In this document: piece after piece, positions 11,101 to 22,690 of the stretch
Layout: each line of letters opens with the position of its first letter
Position numbering within the stretch: position 1 is the first letter of the stretch
Origin: Vicia villosa
Lineage: Eukaryota; Streptophyta; Magnoliopsida; Fabales; Fabaceae
Assembly: GCF_029867415.1 (NCBI RefSeq)
Contig: NC_081184.1
Coordinates: 105,013,692 to 105,077,691 of the forward strand
Length of the DNA: 64,000 bases
Reading direction: 5' to 3'
Notes under the pieces: model-generated
The model's input: the letters and a program-made list of their open reading frames with translations, nothing else
What the model was told of the DNA's origin: nothing
Database searches by the model: none
Made by a program: the position numbers and the translations under genes

Positions 11101-12307
11101 TGTTAGAACAAGATTTGTTCTGATCAATTATCTTAGTTTTGATGATAACAATAATATGAATTTTGCTTAAGATAATATGGTACTCTAATCCAATGCAATT
11201 TCCTTTTCAGGAAATATATAAAGAGTATGCATAATTCAGAGCTCAGAAGCTTTGTCTCAAAGGGTTCAGCATGCAACATCAGAACATGGTCTGGCAAGAC
11301 ATCAGAAGATGGTCGAAGCAGAATCAGAACATGGGTCTATGGAAGCATCAGAAGAACATGAGATCAGAAGCACTGAAGTTCTGATGGTATCACGCACAGA
11401 AGCACTTCAAGGTCAGAAGATCAGAAGATGCTTTGCACCAAGCTGTTTGACTCTGATGATATTCAAACGTTGTATTCACAAACATCAGATCAGAAGGAAG
11501 TACACGTGGCAAGCTACGCTGACTGACAAAAGGAACGTTAAAAGCTATTATAGGCAACGTCAGTAGACACAGCGTGAACAAGGCTCGAGGTAGTTGACAA
11601 AAGCGTATAACATTAAATGCGATGCTGTACGGAACACGCAAAACATTAAATGCACTCAACGGTCATCTTCTCCAACGCCTATAAATATGAAGTTCTGATG
11701 AGAAGCAAGGTTAACGATTCTACACAAAACAACGCCTATTAACTTGCCGAAACTCTGTTCTATTCAAAACTCAGAATCTTCATCTTCATCAAAGCTCACT
11801 ACATTGCTGTTGTAATATATTAGTGAGATTAAGCTTAAACGTTAAGAGAAATATCACAGTTTGTGATTATAGCTTTTAAGAAGCAATTGTAATACTCTTA
11901 GAATTGATTACATTAAGTTGTAAGGAACTAGAGTGATCGTGTGGATCAGAATACTCTAGGAAGTCTTAGAGGTTATCTAAGCAGGTTGTAACTAGAGTGA
12001 TCGTGTGGATCAGTATACTCTAGAAAGTCTTAGAGGGTATCTAAGCAGTTGTTCCTGGAGTGATCAGTGTGTGATCAGAAGACTCTGGAAGACTTAGTTG
12101 CTGACTAAGTGGAGAACCATTGTAATCCGTGCGATTAGTGGATTAAATCCTCAGTTGAGGTAAATCATCTCTGCGGGGGTGGACTGGAGTAGTTTAGTTA
12201 ACAACGAACCAGGATAAAAATAACTGTGCAATTTATTTTTATCTGTCAAGTTTTTTAAAGCTACACTTATTCAAACCCCCCCTTTCTAAGTGTTTTTCTA
12301 TCCTTCA
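11101..12307 (+). repeat. 3' LTR of SIRE copy A (1207 bp)
   Basis: Begins TGTTAGAACAAG after the polypurine tract and ends ...TATCCTTCA at 12307. It aligns with the LTR of copy B (56681-57897, opposite strand) and with the solo LTR at 13516-14591. Internal GGAAATATATAAAGAG near 11210 looks like a TATA region for the element promoter. The short open frames inside are not genes. Confidence 0.92.
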
Positions 12308-12480
12308 CATACCTTATTTTATGTTTTGAATTTCAATTTCAATTTGAAGTAAACATTTGAGTATATTGTTGGTGTGAAACCCTTGTCTTATATTCTTATA
12401 TTCTGTAATGTTTTTATAATGAAAGATTTTTTTTATCATGGGTTTAGGGTGTAACATAGTTGGTATCAGAACAGTTTGTT
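12308..12480 (+). repeat. End of gypsy LTR plus primer-binding site
   Basis: The LTR remnant ends GGGTGTAACA at 12456, and TGGTATCAGAAC (12461-12472) follows. That is close to the plant initiator-Met tRNA complement TGGTATCAGAGC used by Tekay-type elements. SIRE copy A is inserted in this LTR, so the rest of the LTR lies left of the window. Confidence 0.7.
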
Positions 12481-12574
12481 CAATCTGGCCTTAGGTGTTA
12501 AGAGTTTATAATACACTGGTGTGCGACATGTGTGTTAACATGGTCGATACTTTATTCCCTTAAGCACGATTTTT

Positions 12575-15571
12575 TGGAACAAGATTTGGTTTTGCACTTT
12601 ATCTCTAAGTTTTGATGATAACAACACTTATATTTTATGTGTAAACAATTTTGTTTCTAATGTTTTCTTGAGTGTGCAGATTAGAAGCTCTGTATGATTT
12701 AGGATTGTTGTCTAAAAGATCATCAGACATGCTTTCGTCAGAAAGACTATTCGCTTCACTTCTGAAGAAATATCAGTAGTTCTATGGAATGCTGAATGTT
12801 AATCAGAATGGGATCTCCTGCGTACTTCTCAACAAGATGCTTCTTCAGAAGTCTCAAGTATCTCTGGGAGAAACGGGTCTACAAGAAATTGTTGCTTCAT
12901 ATCAGAAAACAAAGTCTACATCAGATACAAATTTGTTGCTTCAAAAATCAGATGTCAAGATATGTTCTTAATAAGAGCTGTTGCTCGTTACTCTGAAGAC
13001 ATAGTCAAAGATCACCTGATAAAGATCAGAAATACGATCAATAGTTACGACTCTTGTTCATATATCAAGACGTGTTCCTCAAATATGTTGTTGCACTATT
13101 ATCTGAAGACATTGTTCTATTCTGAAAGACTCGAATACTATTGATCGTATTATTTGTGTTTTCTCACTCTCAAATTAGTTATATTTTCAGATACATATTT
13201 GATCTAGGAAGCTCTGCATCGTACTTTATAAAGGCTGTTGCTATTGTTTCTGAAAGACAAATCTTTCTTTCCTATTGATTATGATGTTCTCATGCTATCA
13301 TAACAAGTAGTTTCTAAACTACTCATCAGATACATCATCACAAGAACAAAGAAAAGAAAGTGATCTCTTCCAAGCTTACTACTTCAGATCAAAAGTACAT
13401 CATTTGATGATAAGATCAAGAAAATTTCTCAAGAAGATTGAGTACAACGGTCTGCTCAACAACTCACAATTATCAAGATGTTTGTACTATTCAAAAGCTG
13501 TCTTCTACGCCATCATGTTAAAACAAGAAATGTTCTGATCAATATTCTTAGTTTTGATGATAACATTAAGTATGAATTTTGTATAAGACAATATGGTACT
13601 CTAATCCTTTACGTTTTCCATTTCAGGAAATATATAAAGAGTATGCACAAATCAGCGTTCAGAAGCACTGACTCAGAAAGTTCTGGATGGCTTCATCAGA
13701 ACATGCTCTGGCAAGACATCAGAAGATGGTCATGCAGAATCAGAACATGAACTGGAAAGCATCATAAGAATGGAAGTTAGAAGTACAAGCTCTGAAGTTC
13801 TGATGGTATCACGCTCAAAGCTCTTCAAAGTCAGAAGACATAAGATGCTCTGCACCAAAGCTGATGGCTCTGATATTCAAACGTTGTTATCTACAAATCT
13901 GAGTCCAGAAGAAAGTACAAGATGAAAGGCTGTAATGTCAAATCTCTGACTGACAAGAGGAACGTTAGAAGCTACAAAAGGAAAAGTCAGTAAAAGCAGC
14001 AAAAGCAAGGCTCGAGGTAGTTGACAAAAGTGTGAAACATTAAATGCAGCGTTGTACTATTCACGCAAAGCATTAAATGCATCCCAACAGTCATTTCCTC
14101 TCAAGCGCCTATATATAGAAGTTCTGTCCAGAAGCTGAATATAACACTTGCGCAAAACATACAGAAACGCTGTCAAATTCAAAAGCTAAAGAACTTCATC
14201 TTCAACCTCACACATTTTGTAATATCTTAGTGAGTGTTAAGAATAAAACTTAAGAGAAATATCACAGTTGTGATTACAGCTTTATTAGAAGCATTCAAAC
14301 TCTTGTAAACTTTATTTTACATTGATTGTAAAAGGATTCCTAGAGTGATCAAGTTGTGATTTGTAGACTCTAGAAGACTTAGAGGTTATCTAAGTGGAAA
14401 ACCATTGTAATTAGTTGGATTAGTGGATTAAATCCTCAGTTGAGGTAAATCACCTTGTCAGGGGTGGACTGGAGTAGTTTGGTTAACAACGAACCAGGAT
14501 AAAAATAATTGTGTTCATTGTTTTTATCTTCTAAGTTTTTGAAGTTACACTTATTCAATCCCCCCCTTTCTAAGTGTTTTTCACTCCTTCACATCATGTC
14601 AAAGCTGCAAGCTACAGGCTAAGGAAGTAACGTGCTCTACTATCCAACATCTACACTTATATCCATTGGAAATTAACCGCTGGATTTTAAAAAAAGGCTC
14701 TTCTATCCTCACAATGTCTCTTTCTCTGAAGACTATAAAAGAAAGATCAAGAACTCAGAAGAAAGGGCTTTCTAGCCGTAACAGAAAAAGCCAAAGATGT
14801 TGCTGGTTACAAATGCCAAAGCCAAAGATGTTGTTTGTCCCAAATACTAAAGCTGCAATACTAATACTAAAATGCAAAGAAGCCGAAGCTCAAGAAGTCA
14901 AAGCAAAGCAAAAGTTGTTGCAACATTATGAAGCTAAAGCTAAAGAGGATAATAAAGAAGAGAAAGAAGATTACTACAATATGAAACTAAAAAATTATCA
15001 TGTACATCTTTGTAGAATCCTGTAAAAGCAAGGAGTTGTTGCTCATATCTTACTCAACACTTTTGTGTTGTATTTGTACTTAAAACTTCTGTGTAATCTG
15101 CTTTATAGAAGCAATCTTGTAAACACAAATGTAAATCAATTTCTATTGATTGTTCCTTGAGTGACTAGTATTAGTCTGTATACTCAAGAAGAAGGTGACA
15201 ATTTGTCATCATGTGAAATCTTCTTTAAGGGACCACTTGGGTCAGAATTCTTAAAGGAGTCATTGATCGTTATATCTCTTAAGGACCACTTGGGTCAGAT
15301 TTGATCAATGTTTGGTTGTTAGTCACCGGTAGTTGGCCCGTGCAATTGTAATCATTCCTATGATTAGTGGATTAAGTCCTTTTCTAAGGAAAATCACCTT
15401 GACGAGTGGATAGGACTAACCTTTTATAAGGGGAACCTGGATAACTGAATGTGTCATCTTTCTCTTTATTGCATGCGCTAATGTTTATTTTAAATGAATA
15501 TTTTTCTAAAAGGGAAAATTTTTGAAAACCTAATTCAAACCCCCCATTTCTTGTGTTTTTCTCTACCTTCA
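12575..15571 (+). repeat. Copia-type LTR, interrupted by a solo LTR
   Basis: Begins near GGAACAAGATTTGG with TTTTGATGATAACAA soon after, and ends TTGTGTTTTTCTCTACCTTCA, both typical of SIRE-like LTRs. Without the nested insertion it is about 1.9 kb. It sits in the 5'UTR of the outer gypsy element. No interior sequence is seen, so it is probably a solo LTR, but I could not find a clear target duplication and the first bases are degraded. Open frames inside (for example around 14666-15025) are judged fortuitous. Confidence 0.6.
13516..14591 (+). repeat. Solo SIRE LTR with target duplication CATCA
   Basis: Starts TGTTAAAACAAG and ends CACTCCTTCA. Direct repeats CATCA flank it exactly (13511-13515 and 14592-14596). 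It matches the LTR at 11101-12307 along its length, including the GGAAATATATAAAGAG block. No interior is present, so an insertion was reduced by LTR-LTR recombination. Confidence 0.93.
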
Positions 15572-15639
15572 CTATTTGCTTTACTATTTACAACCAGTTT
15601 ATGTCTTGGTTGTGTAGGAAGAAATATCTGCTTAAAGAA

Positions 15640-16139
15640 TTGGCATCATGATAACCGATGCCCTCGAGGAAATGGCTCGTGTTGTGGTTCAATTTGCTCG
15701 AGTTTTTATAGGTGCTCAATATTGGATTCAAGAGATTGAGTGAATTTTCAAGGTAATGGCATACACTGCCGCATCGAAGATGTTATTCGGACCTCATATG
15801 TTATCTGATGGAGCTGAGTGCTAGAGGGAGAATACCCTCCAAAGATTGGAGGCCGCTGGTGCTGCTATTACTTGGGATAATTTTAAGAAAGAGGTTTTGG
15901 ATAAGTATTTTCCAACAGATGTTCGTAATCGTAAAGAGATTGAATTTTTGGAGCTGCAGGGTAACATTTTTTTGGCTAACTATGCTGCCAAGTTTGAAGA
16001 GTTGTCCTTGTTGTGTCCTCACTATAATGGTGTGGATGCTGAAGGTTACAAATGTGTGGAATTTGAAAGTGGTATGCACCATCTGAGATTAAGCAGTTTA
16101 TTGGATATTGGGAGATATGCCATTTTTGGTGTTGGTCAG
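15640..16139 (+). pseudogene. Gypsy (Tekay-like) gag, N-terminal part, interrupted by Ogre
   Basis: Carries the retrotransposon gag domain: a long stretch from 15846 reads AITWDNFKKEVLDKYFP, then a FLELQG block, then YAAKFEELS. A frameshift near 16090 moves the EIKQFIGY block into another frame. Upstream, 15655-15840 encodes the gag start in broken frames. The Ogre is inserted at 16139, and the zinc-knuckle half resumes at 35177. Confidence 0.8.
16135..16139. repeat. Target site duplication of the Ogre (left copy, GTCAG)
   Basis: GTCAG immediately precedes the TG at 16140 and is repeated at 35177-35181 immediately after the CA at 35175-35176. Five bases is the normal gypsy duplication length. 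Confidence 0.95.
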
Positions 16140-17975
16140 TGTAACACGGTGAACTGACTTTTTAATCGAAATGTGCGGATAGCATGAGTCGCCACCGACT
16201 TTTATTTTATCCAAATTAATTAGAAAGGCTAAAAGAATAGGAAAAACCTTTTAAATAAAAACAGGGTTCGGGGGGTAATTTATGCAAAGGGAAGGTGTAA
16301 GGCACCCTTTGCATCCATGGTTTTCCATGGGCTCTTAATTGCTTTGCTCTTTTGAAGGAAAAAAAGTGTAGAAAAGAAATAAGACTTTAGCTTGTAAATA
16401 AGCGTAGCTTTTTGAGGTTTATGAGAAAGAATATGAAAAGATTTTTAGAGCAAGGCAAAGCAATTAGGGGCAATTACCTTATAGTTTAAAAAAACGTTCT
16501 TTTAGCCTTTCAGGGTGAAAGGGTCTATCCATGCCATAAGAGGGCAGGAAGCCTTTCATTTAGAGGTGGAAGGGTCATCGATAGTTCGTTCGCCATAAGA
16601 CTGTCCCATACCATAGAGAGGCAGGTAGTCTAAGGGAAGAACCAGAATAGCTTTCGTAGGTAGCCATAGGATACCTCAGCCTTTCGAAGGCAACTTCCGA
16701 GGGACAAGATCATGTTTAGTGTATCGACGACAGCATCATTAGGGATCCATGATCTTAATTGAGGCAACATGGCTGAGGTATCCGCGTATTCGAGGGACAT
16801 GGCTATTCTGCAAAAACACAAGGCAACAGGCAGCAGGCAGCAAAGAGGTTACCCCAAAAGTGTGCGTGTGTGCACCAATCACGTGATTAGTTCAGAATAT
16901 ATTATCTCATATTAATTAAGTGATTCTATTTTAATTCAGGGTTGCACTCCCTAGAATTACTAACCACAACAATTAATATTAACAATTAAAATAATAATGG
17001 GGAAAGGGAAATTGAAACCAGCGGGGGGAAGGGAAATTGAAACCAGCGGGATAATAATGCTATAGGTCTAACACAAGTAATAATTAAGATCAGGGTTTAG
17101 GGTTACCGACCATTCGAAGCTTTGGCATTTGGCAAACCCTGAAAGGTGGAAAAATAAGAAGCAATAGTAGGGTGAGTGCATTATCGGTTCAGAGGCAAAC
17201 ATGACTAACCCTAATCAAAAATAAAAGGATAAAAGAAATTAAAATAAATAACTAGACACTTAGCTCTGAATTTGATCTGGTATGGTTGGCGGTCGGAGGA
17301 AACCTCGGGGTTAACCCTGAAAAATGGCAAAGGTAAAGGCAAAAAATAGATGTGAGTGTATGCGGAGTTCGAAAGGTAAACCTTAATATAAAAGGAAACA
17401 AAATAGATTTAAAAATTAAATTGAATACTTTGCTTCGGATTTTGGTCAGGCGCGTAGTCGAAGTGTACTTGAAGAATAACCCTGAAAAAAAACACAGAAA
17501 AAAAGAATCTTTTCAGTGTATGGAATGTTCGTCGTAAACCCTGATTAGGGTATGAATTTAATAAGAAACATAAATCATTTAATTAATTATTGGTCTCGCG
17601 ACCTAATTAATTTAATCGGGAAGAGAAAATAAAATCGAGAACACAGGTATTTTTTAGGAATTTTTTAGAGTTAAAATGAAATAAACATGAATTTTTGAAG
17701 TAATTAAATAATTAAATATAATTTGAATAAGATAATAAATAAATATAATACAAATAAATATTTAATACTAAATATATAAATAAATAATTAAGAAAATAAA
17801 ATTATTATAAATAAATAAAACATAATAATAAGTGATAATCAAATAAATAAAGAATTAAGTATATATGAAATTAATAAATAAAATAAATAAATAAATATTA
17901 ATTATATAAAAAAGTTTGAAAGTAAAAACATATAATTAGTTTTTATTATTATTAAGAAAAAGAAAAGAAATAAAA

Positions 17976-18061
<86 letters not shown>

Positions 18062-20060
18062 GACTATGTAATTAAAAATAAAAAAAATTGCAAAAAACTT
18101 ACTTATGATCCTGTGTGACTCACGAGCGTGGACCATGGTGCGCCCTCACGTTTGGAAGCGTTGGATTGAAGGAGATCATGATTAGAGGGCTGGATGGATG
18201 AGGGAGCGTGGCATCGCATGCGTCTTGATGCACCGAATCACGTTGGGGGTCACAAACCTTCGCGCGCGAAACCATTTGAATCCAGCCAATTAGACTGCGC
18301 CACGCAGTCATCTCCTTCCCCCAACCGTCGTTTTAGCCCTGGTTCAGGCTTTTACCGACGGAAGCCTTCGTAGCTATAGCTCTGTGTTTTACGAATGCAA
18401 GCAAACACAAACAAAAACTTTTCGCGACCCCATGGACATGTTCGTCCAGGTTTCACGGTCTCAATGATACCAATAATTAGCCCTAATTTTGCCTAATAAG
18501 AAAAGCCCTAATTTGAACTCACTAGGTCCAACAATGGTGAGTCATCGTATACACATCCAAACAATACACTAATGATCCAGAAACGTTCTATGTATCATGG
18601 TGATCAAGAATATGCATTCAATTTGTCAGAATGATGTATGAATTTATGCAATCGAGTCAAAGAAAGTATCGACTTACCTTGCCAAATAGGAGGTGTTTCT
18701 GGGGTTGTTGAACGCGTGTAATGATCTGGATCGATTCAGAATGCCTTGGGGAACGTTTTGGGAACAATAAAACACCTTGAATTGGCTTGCAACCTAGAAT
18801 CCGATTTTTTATTTTTCTTGCACTTTGAAGAAAGAAGCTAGGGTTCTTGGAGGCCAAAATTCGTAACCTGATGCTCTACTATACTTATGTTTATATAGAG
18901 GAACCTATTAGGGTTATAAAACCAGAAAGAATCCTCTTGAATCTTTGATTGGAAATTATGCAAATTTGATTGAAATTTGATTTATATTCTTTCTAATTTT
19001 GGCCTTGAATGATCCAATCTCTCTCCATTTACCATGTGCACGAAATTTGATTGAGTTTTGGAGTAAATATAGATTGGATTTGATACCAAACAAATTTCTT
19101 TCAAATCTTTTTGATTTTCTTTAATCTTATTGAACTTTTAATGAATAAAAAATTCTATAAAATTAATTTAAACCAAATAAATTCGTGGCCAATGATTTAT
19201 GGGCCCCTAATATCATAAGGAAGAAGTTTGGATCTCAAAAATATGGGCCCATTTGCAAAAAGTTTCAAGTTTTCTTCACATTTTCCCTCCAAAATGACCC
19301 AACTTTGACAAGGCATATCTCCCTCAATTTTTGAGGTATGGAAGTGTTCTAGAACTTTTTAGAAACCTTAGAGAGTCCTCTAACCAGTGCCTTTGGTCTC
19401 ATATCAAAATGATTTTTCATGCTCCTTGTGTGTCCTTTTCAAAAAAGTGTCTTTTTGTTGACTTTTGAAAAGGACCTATAATGTTTTGGTCCATATCTAT
19501 CAAATGAAGCATTTTTGGACTTGGCATGTGAGAGACAAAGTTGTATAGAATCAAATTTCCTTCAAAATAAGATTTGGATGGAAAATTTCTGATGTTCCAT
19601 GTGAGAGTTATGGCTGGTCAAAGTTCAGTTGACTTTCTCCCATACAAACCCTAATTTAGAAACTTTTTGAATTGTTGATTTTTGATCTTTCCTTGATGAA
19701 CCATGATCAATACTTGATCAAATGGTGAATTATACTTCAATATTAGGATCTTGACAAAAAATCAGGAGTTTTGACTTTACTTTGCCCACAGTTGACTTTT
19801 AGGTCAACCCAGTCGACTGTTGACTTTCTGAATATTTGAGTGATCAATCTTTTAAGTTGAGAATTGATAATTGTCATAGAGGTAATGTAAGATACTTTGA
19901 GCCATATGGGATGCCTTGGAGCCATTGGTTCACTGATTTTCCTTTGAGTGAATCAAACCCTAGTTTCAAAGCCTTGCATAGGAGAGTATGTCTTGGAGCT
20001 TTATGTATTGATTTGAATTTGTATAAGAGAAATAGTATGGGAAAATTTTGGGGTAAGACA
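16140..20060 (-). repeat. Ogre 3' LTR (3921 bp)
   Basis: On the + strand it starts TGTAACACGGTG and ends GGGTAAGACA, so on the element strand it begins TGTCTTACCCC. It aligns with 31302-35176 throughout. It contains (TA)39 at 17979-18056 and AT-rich blocks (17650-17940). Short open frames on either strand recur in the other LTR at the same place and are not genes. Confidence 0.95.
17979..18056. repeat. (TA)39 microsatellite in the 3' LTR
   Basis: 78 bp of uninterrupted TA. The matching site in the 5' LTR (33128-33167) has about 20 repeats. Confidence 0.97.
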
Positions 20061-20072
20061 GCTGCCCCTGTT
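20061..20072 (-). other. Ogre polypurine tract
   Basis: On the - strand AACAGGGGCAGC abuts the 3' LTR. It is identical to the tract at 5203-5214. Confidence 0.8.
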
Positions 20073-20279
20073 CAATTTTCCTAAACCTGAAGATGTAGAG
20101 TGGTTTGTTTGCCAATCGGAATCTGAAGGTGGAAGAGGATTGAACACCAGAATACCCAAAAATTTGCCCTAGTTGATGATGAAGGGGCTTTTGTCGGAGA
20201 TGGGCTTGAAGATGTCATCCAGGTGTATGATGGGGATGGGCTTAAAGATGCCGTCCAGTAAATCATGCATTAGATTATG

Positions 20280-20802
20280 TTTGGAGTGTTTGACGTTACG
20301 GAACCGTCCGAGGTTACCGCTTTTAGATTTTGAAAGTTGAGCGTTATGGAACCGTCCGAGGTGTCCGCTTTATATTTTAAATGTTAATCATTACAAAACC
20401 GTTCGAGGTTTCCGCTTTAGATTTTGAAAGGTTGATTGTTTAAGGAACCGTCTAAGGTATCGACTTAAATCTGAAGGTAGATTGTTTAAGGAACCGTCTG
20501 AGGTATCGACTTTAAATTTGAAGGTAGATCATTTAAGGAACCGTCTGAGGTATCGACTTAGATCTGAAGGTAGATCATTAAGGAACCGTCCAAGGTATCG
20601 ACTTAGATCCGAAGGTAGATCATTAAGGAACCGTCCAAGGTATCGACTTAGATCCGAAGGTAGATCATTAAGGAACCGTCCAAGGTATCGACTTAGATCC
20701 GAAGGTAGATCATTAAGGAACCGTCCAAGGTATCAACTTAGATCCAAAGGTAGATCATTAAGGAACCGTCCAAGGTATCGACTTAGATCCGAAGGGTTTT
20801 GA
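20280..20802 (-). repeat. Tandem repeat, 45-bp unit, about eleven copies, in Ogre 3'UTR
   Basis: On the + strand the unit contains AAGGAACCGTCCAAGGTATC. Units at 20575-20800 are nearly identical; those at 20290-20480 are diverged and of slightly different length. Because 45 is a multiple of three, the array yields an open frame (20482-20802) coding an Arg-rich 15-residue repeat, which I regard as an accident. Confidence 0.9.
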
Positions 20803-21931
20803 AGTTGTTTATTTGACTGCAACAGTAACCTGAAAAAGGCAAAGTTAGTTTTTTTATGCCATGTCATGATGCATGTAATGCGTTTATGTGACGGGATTCT
20901 CAAAATAAATGAGAACCTTGCATGTTATGTACGCATTTGTCGCGATGCATTATGTATTATGTATGAACATGTATGCAATTGTATGAATATGTTTATGATT
21001 TATGACGTATGACTATGATTTATGCTATTTGACACATCTTGATTGAGAAGGTGGATCTCCATGTCATTGTAATTTTGATGTTTGATCTTATCTTGAAGAT
21101 GCTCAGCTGGGGATTTATGATTTCTTGCTTGGGGATGATCAGCGACTTGATGTACCCTGATTGGGGATAAGAGATATTGATAAATTCTGTTGGGGAACTA
21201 TGTCTTTTATTGAGAGTATTGAAGATATCTTCTTAATGAATGCTCTGTGGGGATTCCTTCAAATTATTGACTTTGAAGGAGGACTTCTGGATTACCTTAG
21301 ACATTGTCTCTTTGCCTTTCCTATCTAATGAACTAATAGATATTTTTATGACAGAAAAGATAGATGACAATCATGTTCATATGCATATGTTCATTCAACA
21401 TTATCATTGGACGTTTGCGTATTCGAAAAAGAGAAAAATGAAAACTCGATAGAGAGAAAATAACTTGTATTAAGAAAGCCATGAATAGGCAGAAATAAAG
21501 AACATATTGTGTGTTTTTGAAAAAAAAGGTACAGAAAAAGAAAAATAGTTATGTGGAAACAATCCTATTGAGTTTCAATTCTGCTATTGCTATTATGTCT
21601 TCGAGCATCTCATCCCTTGCTTGTTGGAGGAAGATGATTGAATCGATCTGAGCCCTTTGAACTTGATGTTGTAGATATATCTGATTGATGAGTGACTTAA
21701 ACGAGACATAGTCGTACGCTTTATCCCTAACTTTTGCCTAGGCCGCCCTTTCAGGTTTTCAGCCTAACAGGATACCCTTTTTTGCCCAAGTCGCCCTTTC
21801 GGGTTTTCAACTTGCCGGGTGTACATTTTTCATATATATATATATATATATCCCTAATTTTTGCCCAAACCTTTTTGGTTTGCCGGGATGCCCTTACTTT
21901 TGCCTAGGTACGTCGACCTAGCGGGTCTTAT
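20803..21931 (-). other. Ogre 3'UTR between pol and tandem repeats
   Basis: No gene. Contains GTATGAA/CATGTATG-rich stretches (20870-21020), phrases such as GCTGGGGATTTATGA (21110) and TTGGGGAT, shared in opposite orientation with the fragment at 2660-5214, a short (TA)n at 21833-21851, and three related copies of a motif containing GCCCTTTC..GGTTTTCA near 21740-21890. Confidence 0.6.
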
Positions 21932-22690
21932 TTATGCGTAGTATTTTTTGACTATGTCAGCGTTCACGGGATGCGGAAAGTCTTCGCCATCCATGGTAGT
22001 GAGTATCATTGCTCCTCTAGAGAATATTTTCTTGATTACGAATGGTCCTTCATATGTGGGAGTCCATTTGCCCCTAGGATAACCTTGTGGTAGAATAATC
22101 CTCTTTATGACCAAGTCCCCGATTTGATAAACTTGTTGTTTGACTCTTTTGTTGAATGCCTTGATCATACGCTTCTGATACAATTGTCCATGACAAACAG
22201 CCGCAAGCCTCTTTTCGTCAATCAGATTTATCTGGTCTAGTCGAGTCTGAATCCATTCGTCTTCATCTAGCTCTGCCTCTTTCATGATCCTCAAGGATGG
22301 AATCTGAACTTCGATCGGTAGCACGGCTTCCATACCATAGACTAATGAGAACGGGGTTACCCCAGTTGATGTACGTGCGGAGGTACGGTAACCATGAAGA
22401 GCAAATGGTAACATTTCATGCCAATCCTTGTAAGTCACAGTCATTTTCTGCACAATCTTCTTTATATTTTTGTTGGCGGCCTCCACAGCGCCATTCATCT
22501 TTGGTCTATAAGGAGAAGAATTGTGGTGTTTGATGTTGAACTGTGTGCAGAGCTCAATAATCATTTTGTTGTTCAAATTGGTACCATTGTCTGTGATAAT
22601 CCTTTCGGGGATGCCATACCGACAAATGAGGTTATGCTTAATGAATCGAGCCACCACGTTCTTGGTAACGGAGGCGAATGAAGCAGCTTT
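21932..22690 (-). pseudogene. Ogre integrase, catalytic core end and C-terminal domain (frameshifted)
   Basis: The frame opens at 22657 and includes RYGIPERIITDNGTN (second catalytic Asp), the NGAVEAANK block with the third acidic residue, then PFALHGYRTS, GMEAVLPIE and a C-terminal module with YEGPFVIKK, ending at the TAA at 21932. It continues the integrase that begins near 23050 in a different frame, so a frameshift lies near 22690. Confidence 0.85.

Larger units (their letters stand above)
1..12307 (+). mobile_element. SIRE/Maximus-type Ty1/copia element, copy A (5' end outside window, split)
   Basis: Order on the + strand is gag C-terminus, protease, integrase, reverse transcriptase, RNase H, 3' non-coding region with 70-bp repeats, polypurine tract, LTR. 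That is the copia order, and the long region between pol and LTR fits the SIRE/Maximus lineage. An Ogre-type fragment (2660-8530) interrupts it inside RT, and about 246 bp present in copy B (60717-60963) are missing at that junction. The 3' LTR ends at 12307, inside the LTR of a gypsy element, so copy A is an insertion into that older element. The 5' LTR lies left of the window, so the target duplication cannot be checked; the right flank is CATAC. Confidence 0.9.

Noticed and set aside
14666..15025. 119-codon Lys-rich frame
   Set aside because: Lies in a copia LTR without any domain or promoter; low-complexity Lys/Ala/Glu composition.
17352..17537. Short frame, repeated at 32465-32716
   Set aside because: Occurs at the same place in both Ogre LTRs and on the antisense strand of the element, so it is LTR sequence and not a gene family.
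20482..20802. 106-codon frame with a repeated Arg-rich 15-residue unit
   Set aside because: By-product of a 45-bp tandem repeat in the Ogre 3'UTR, antisense to the element.
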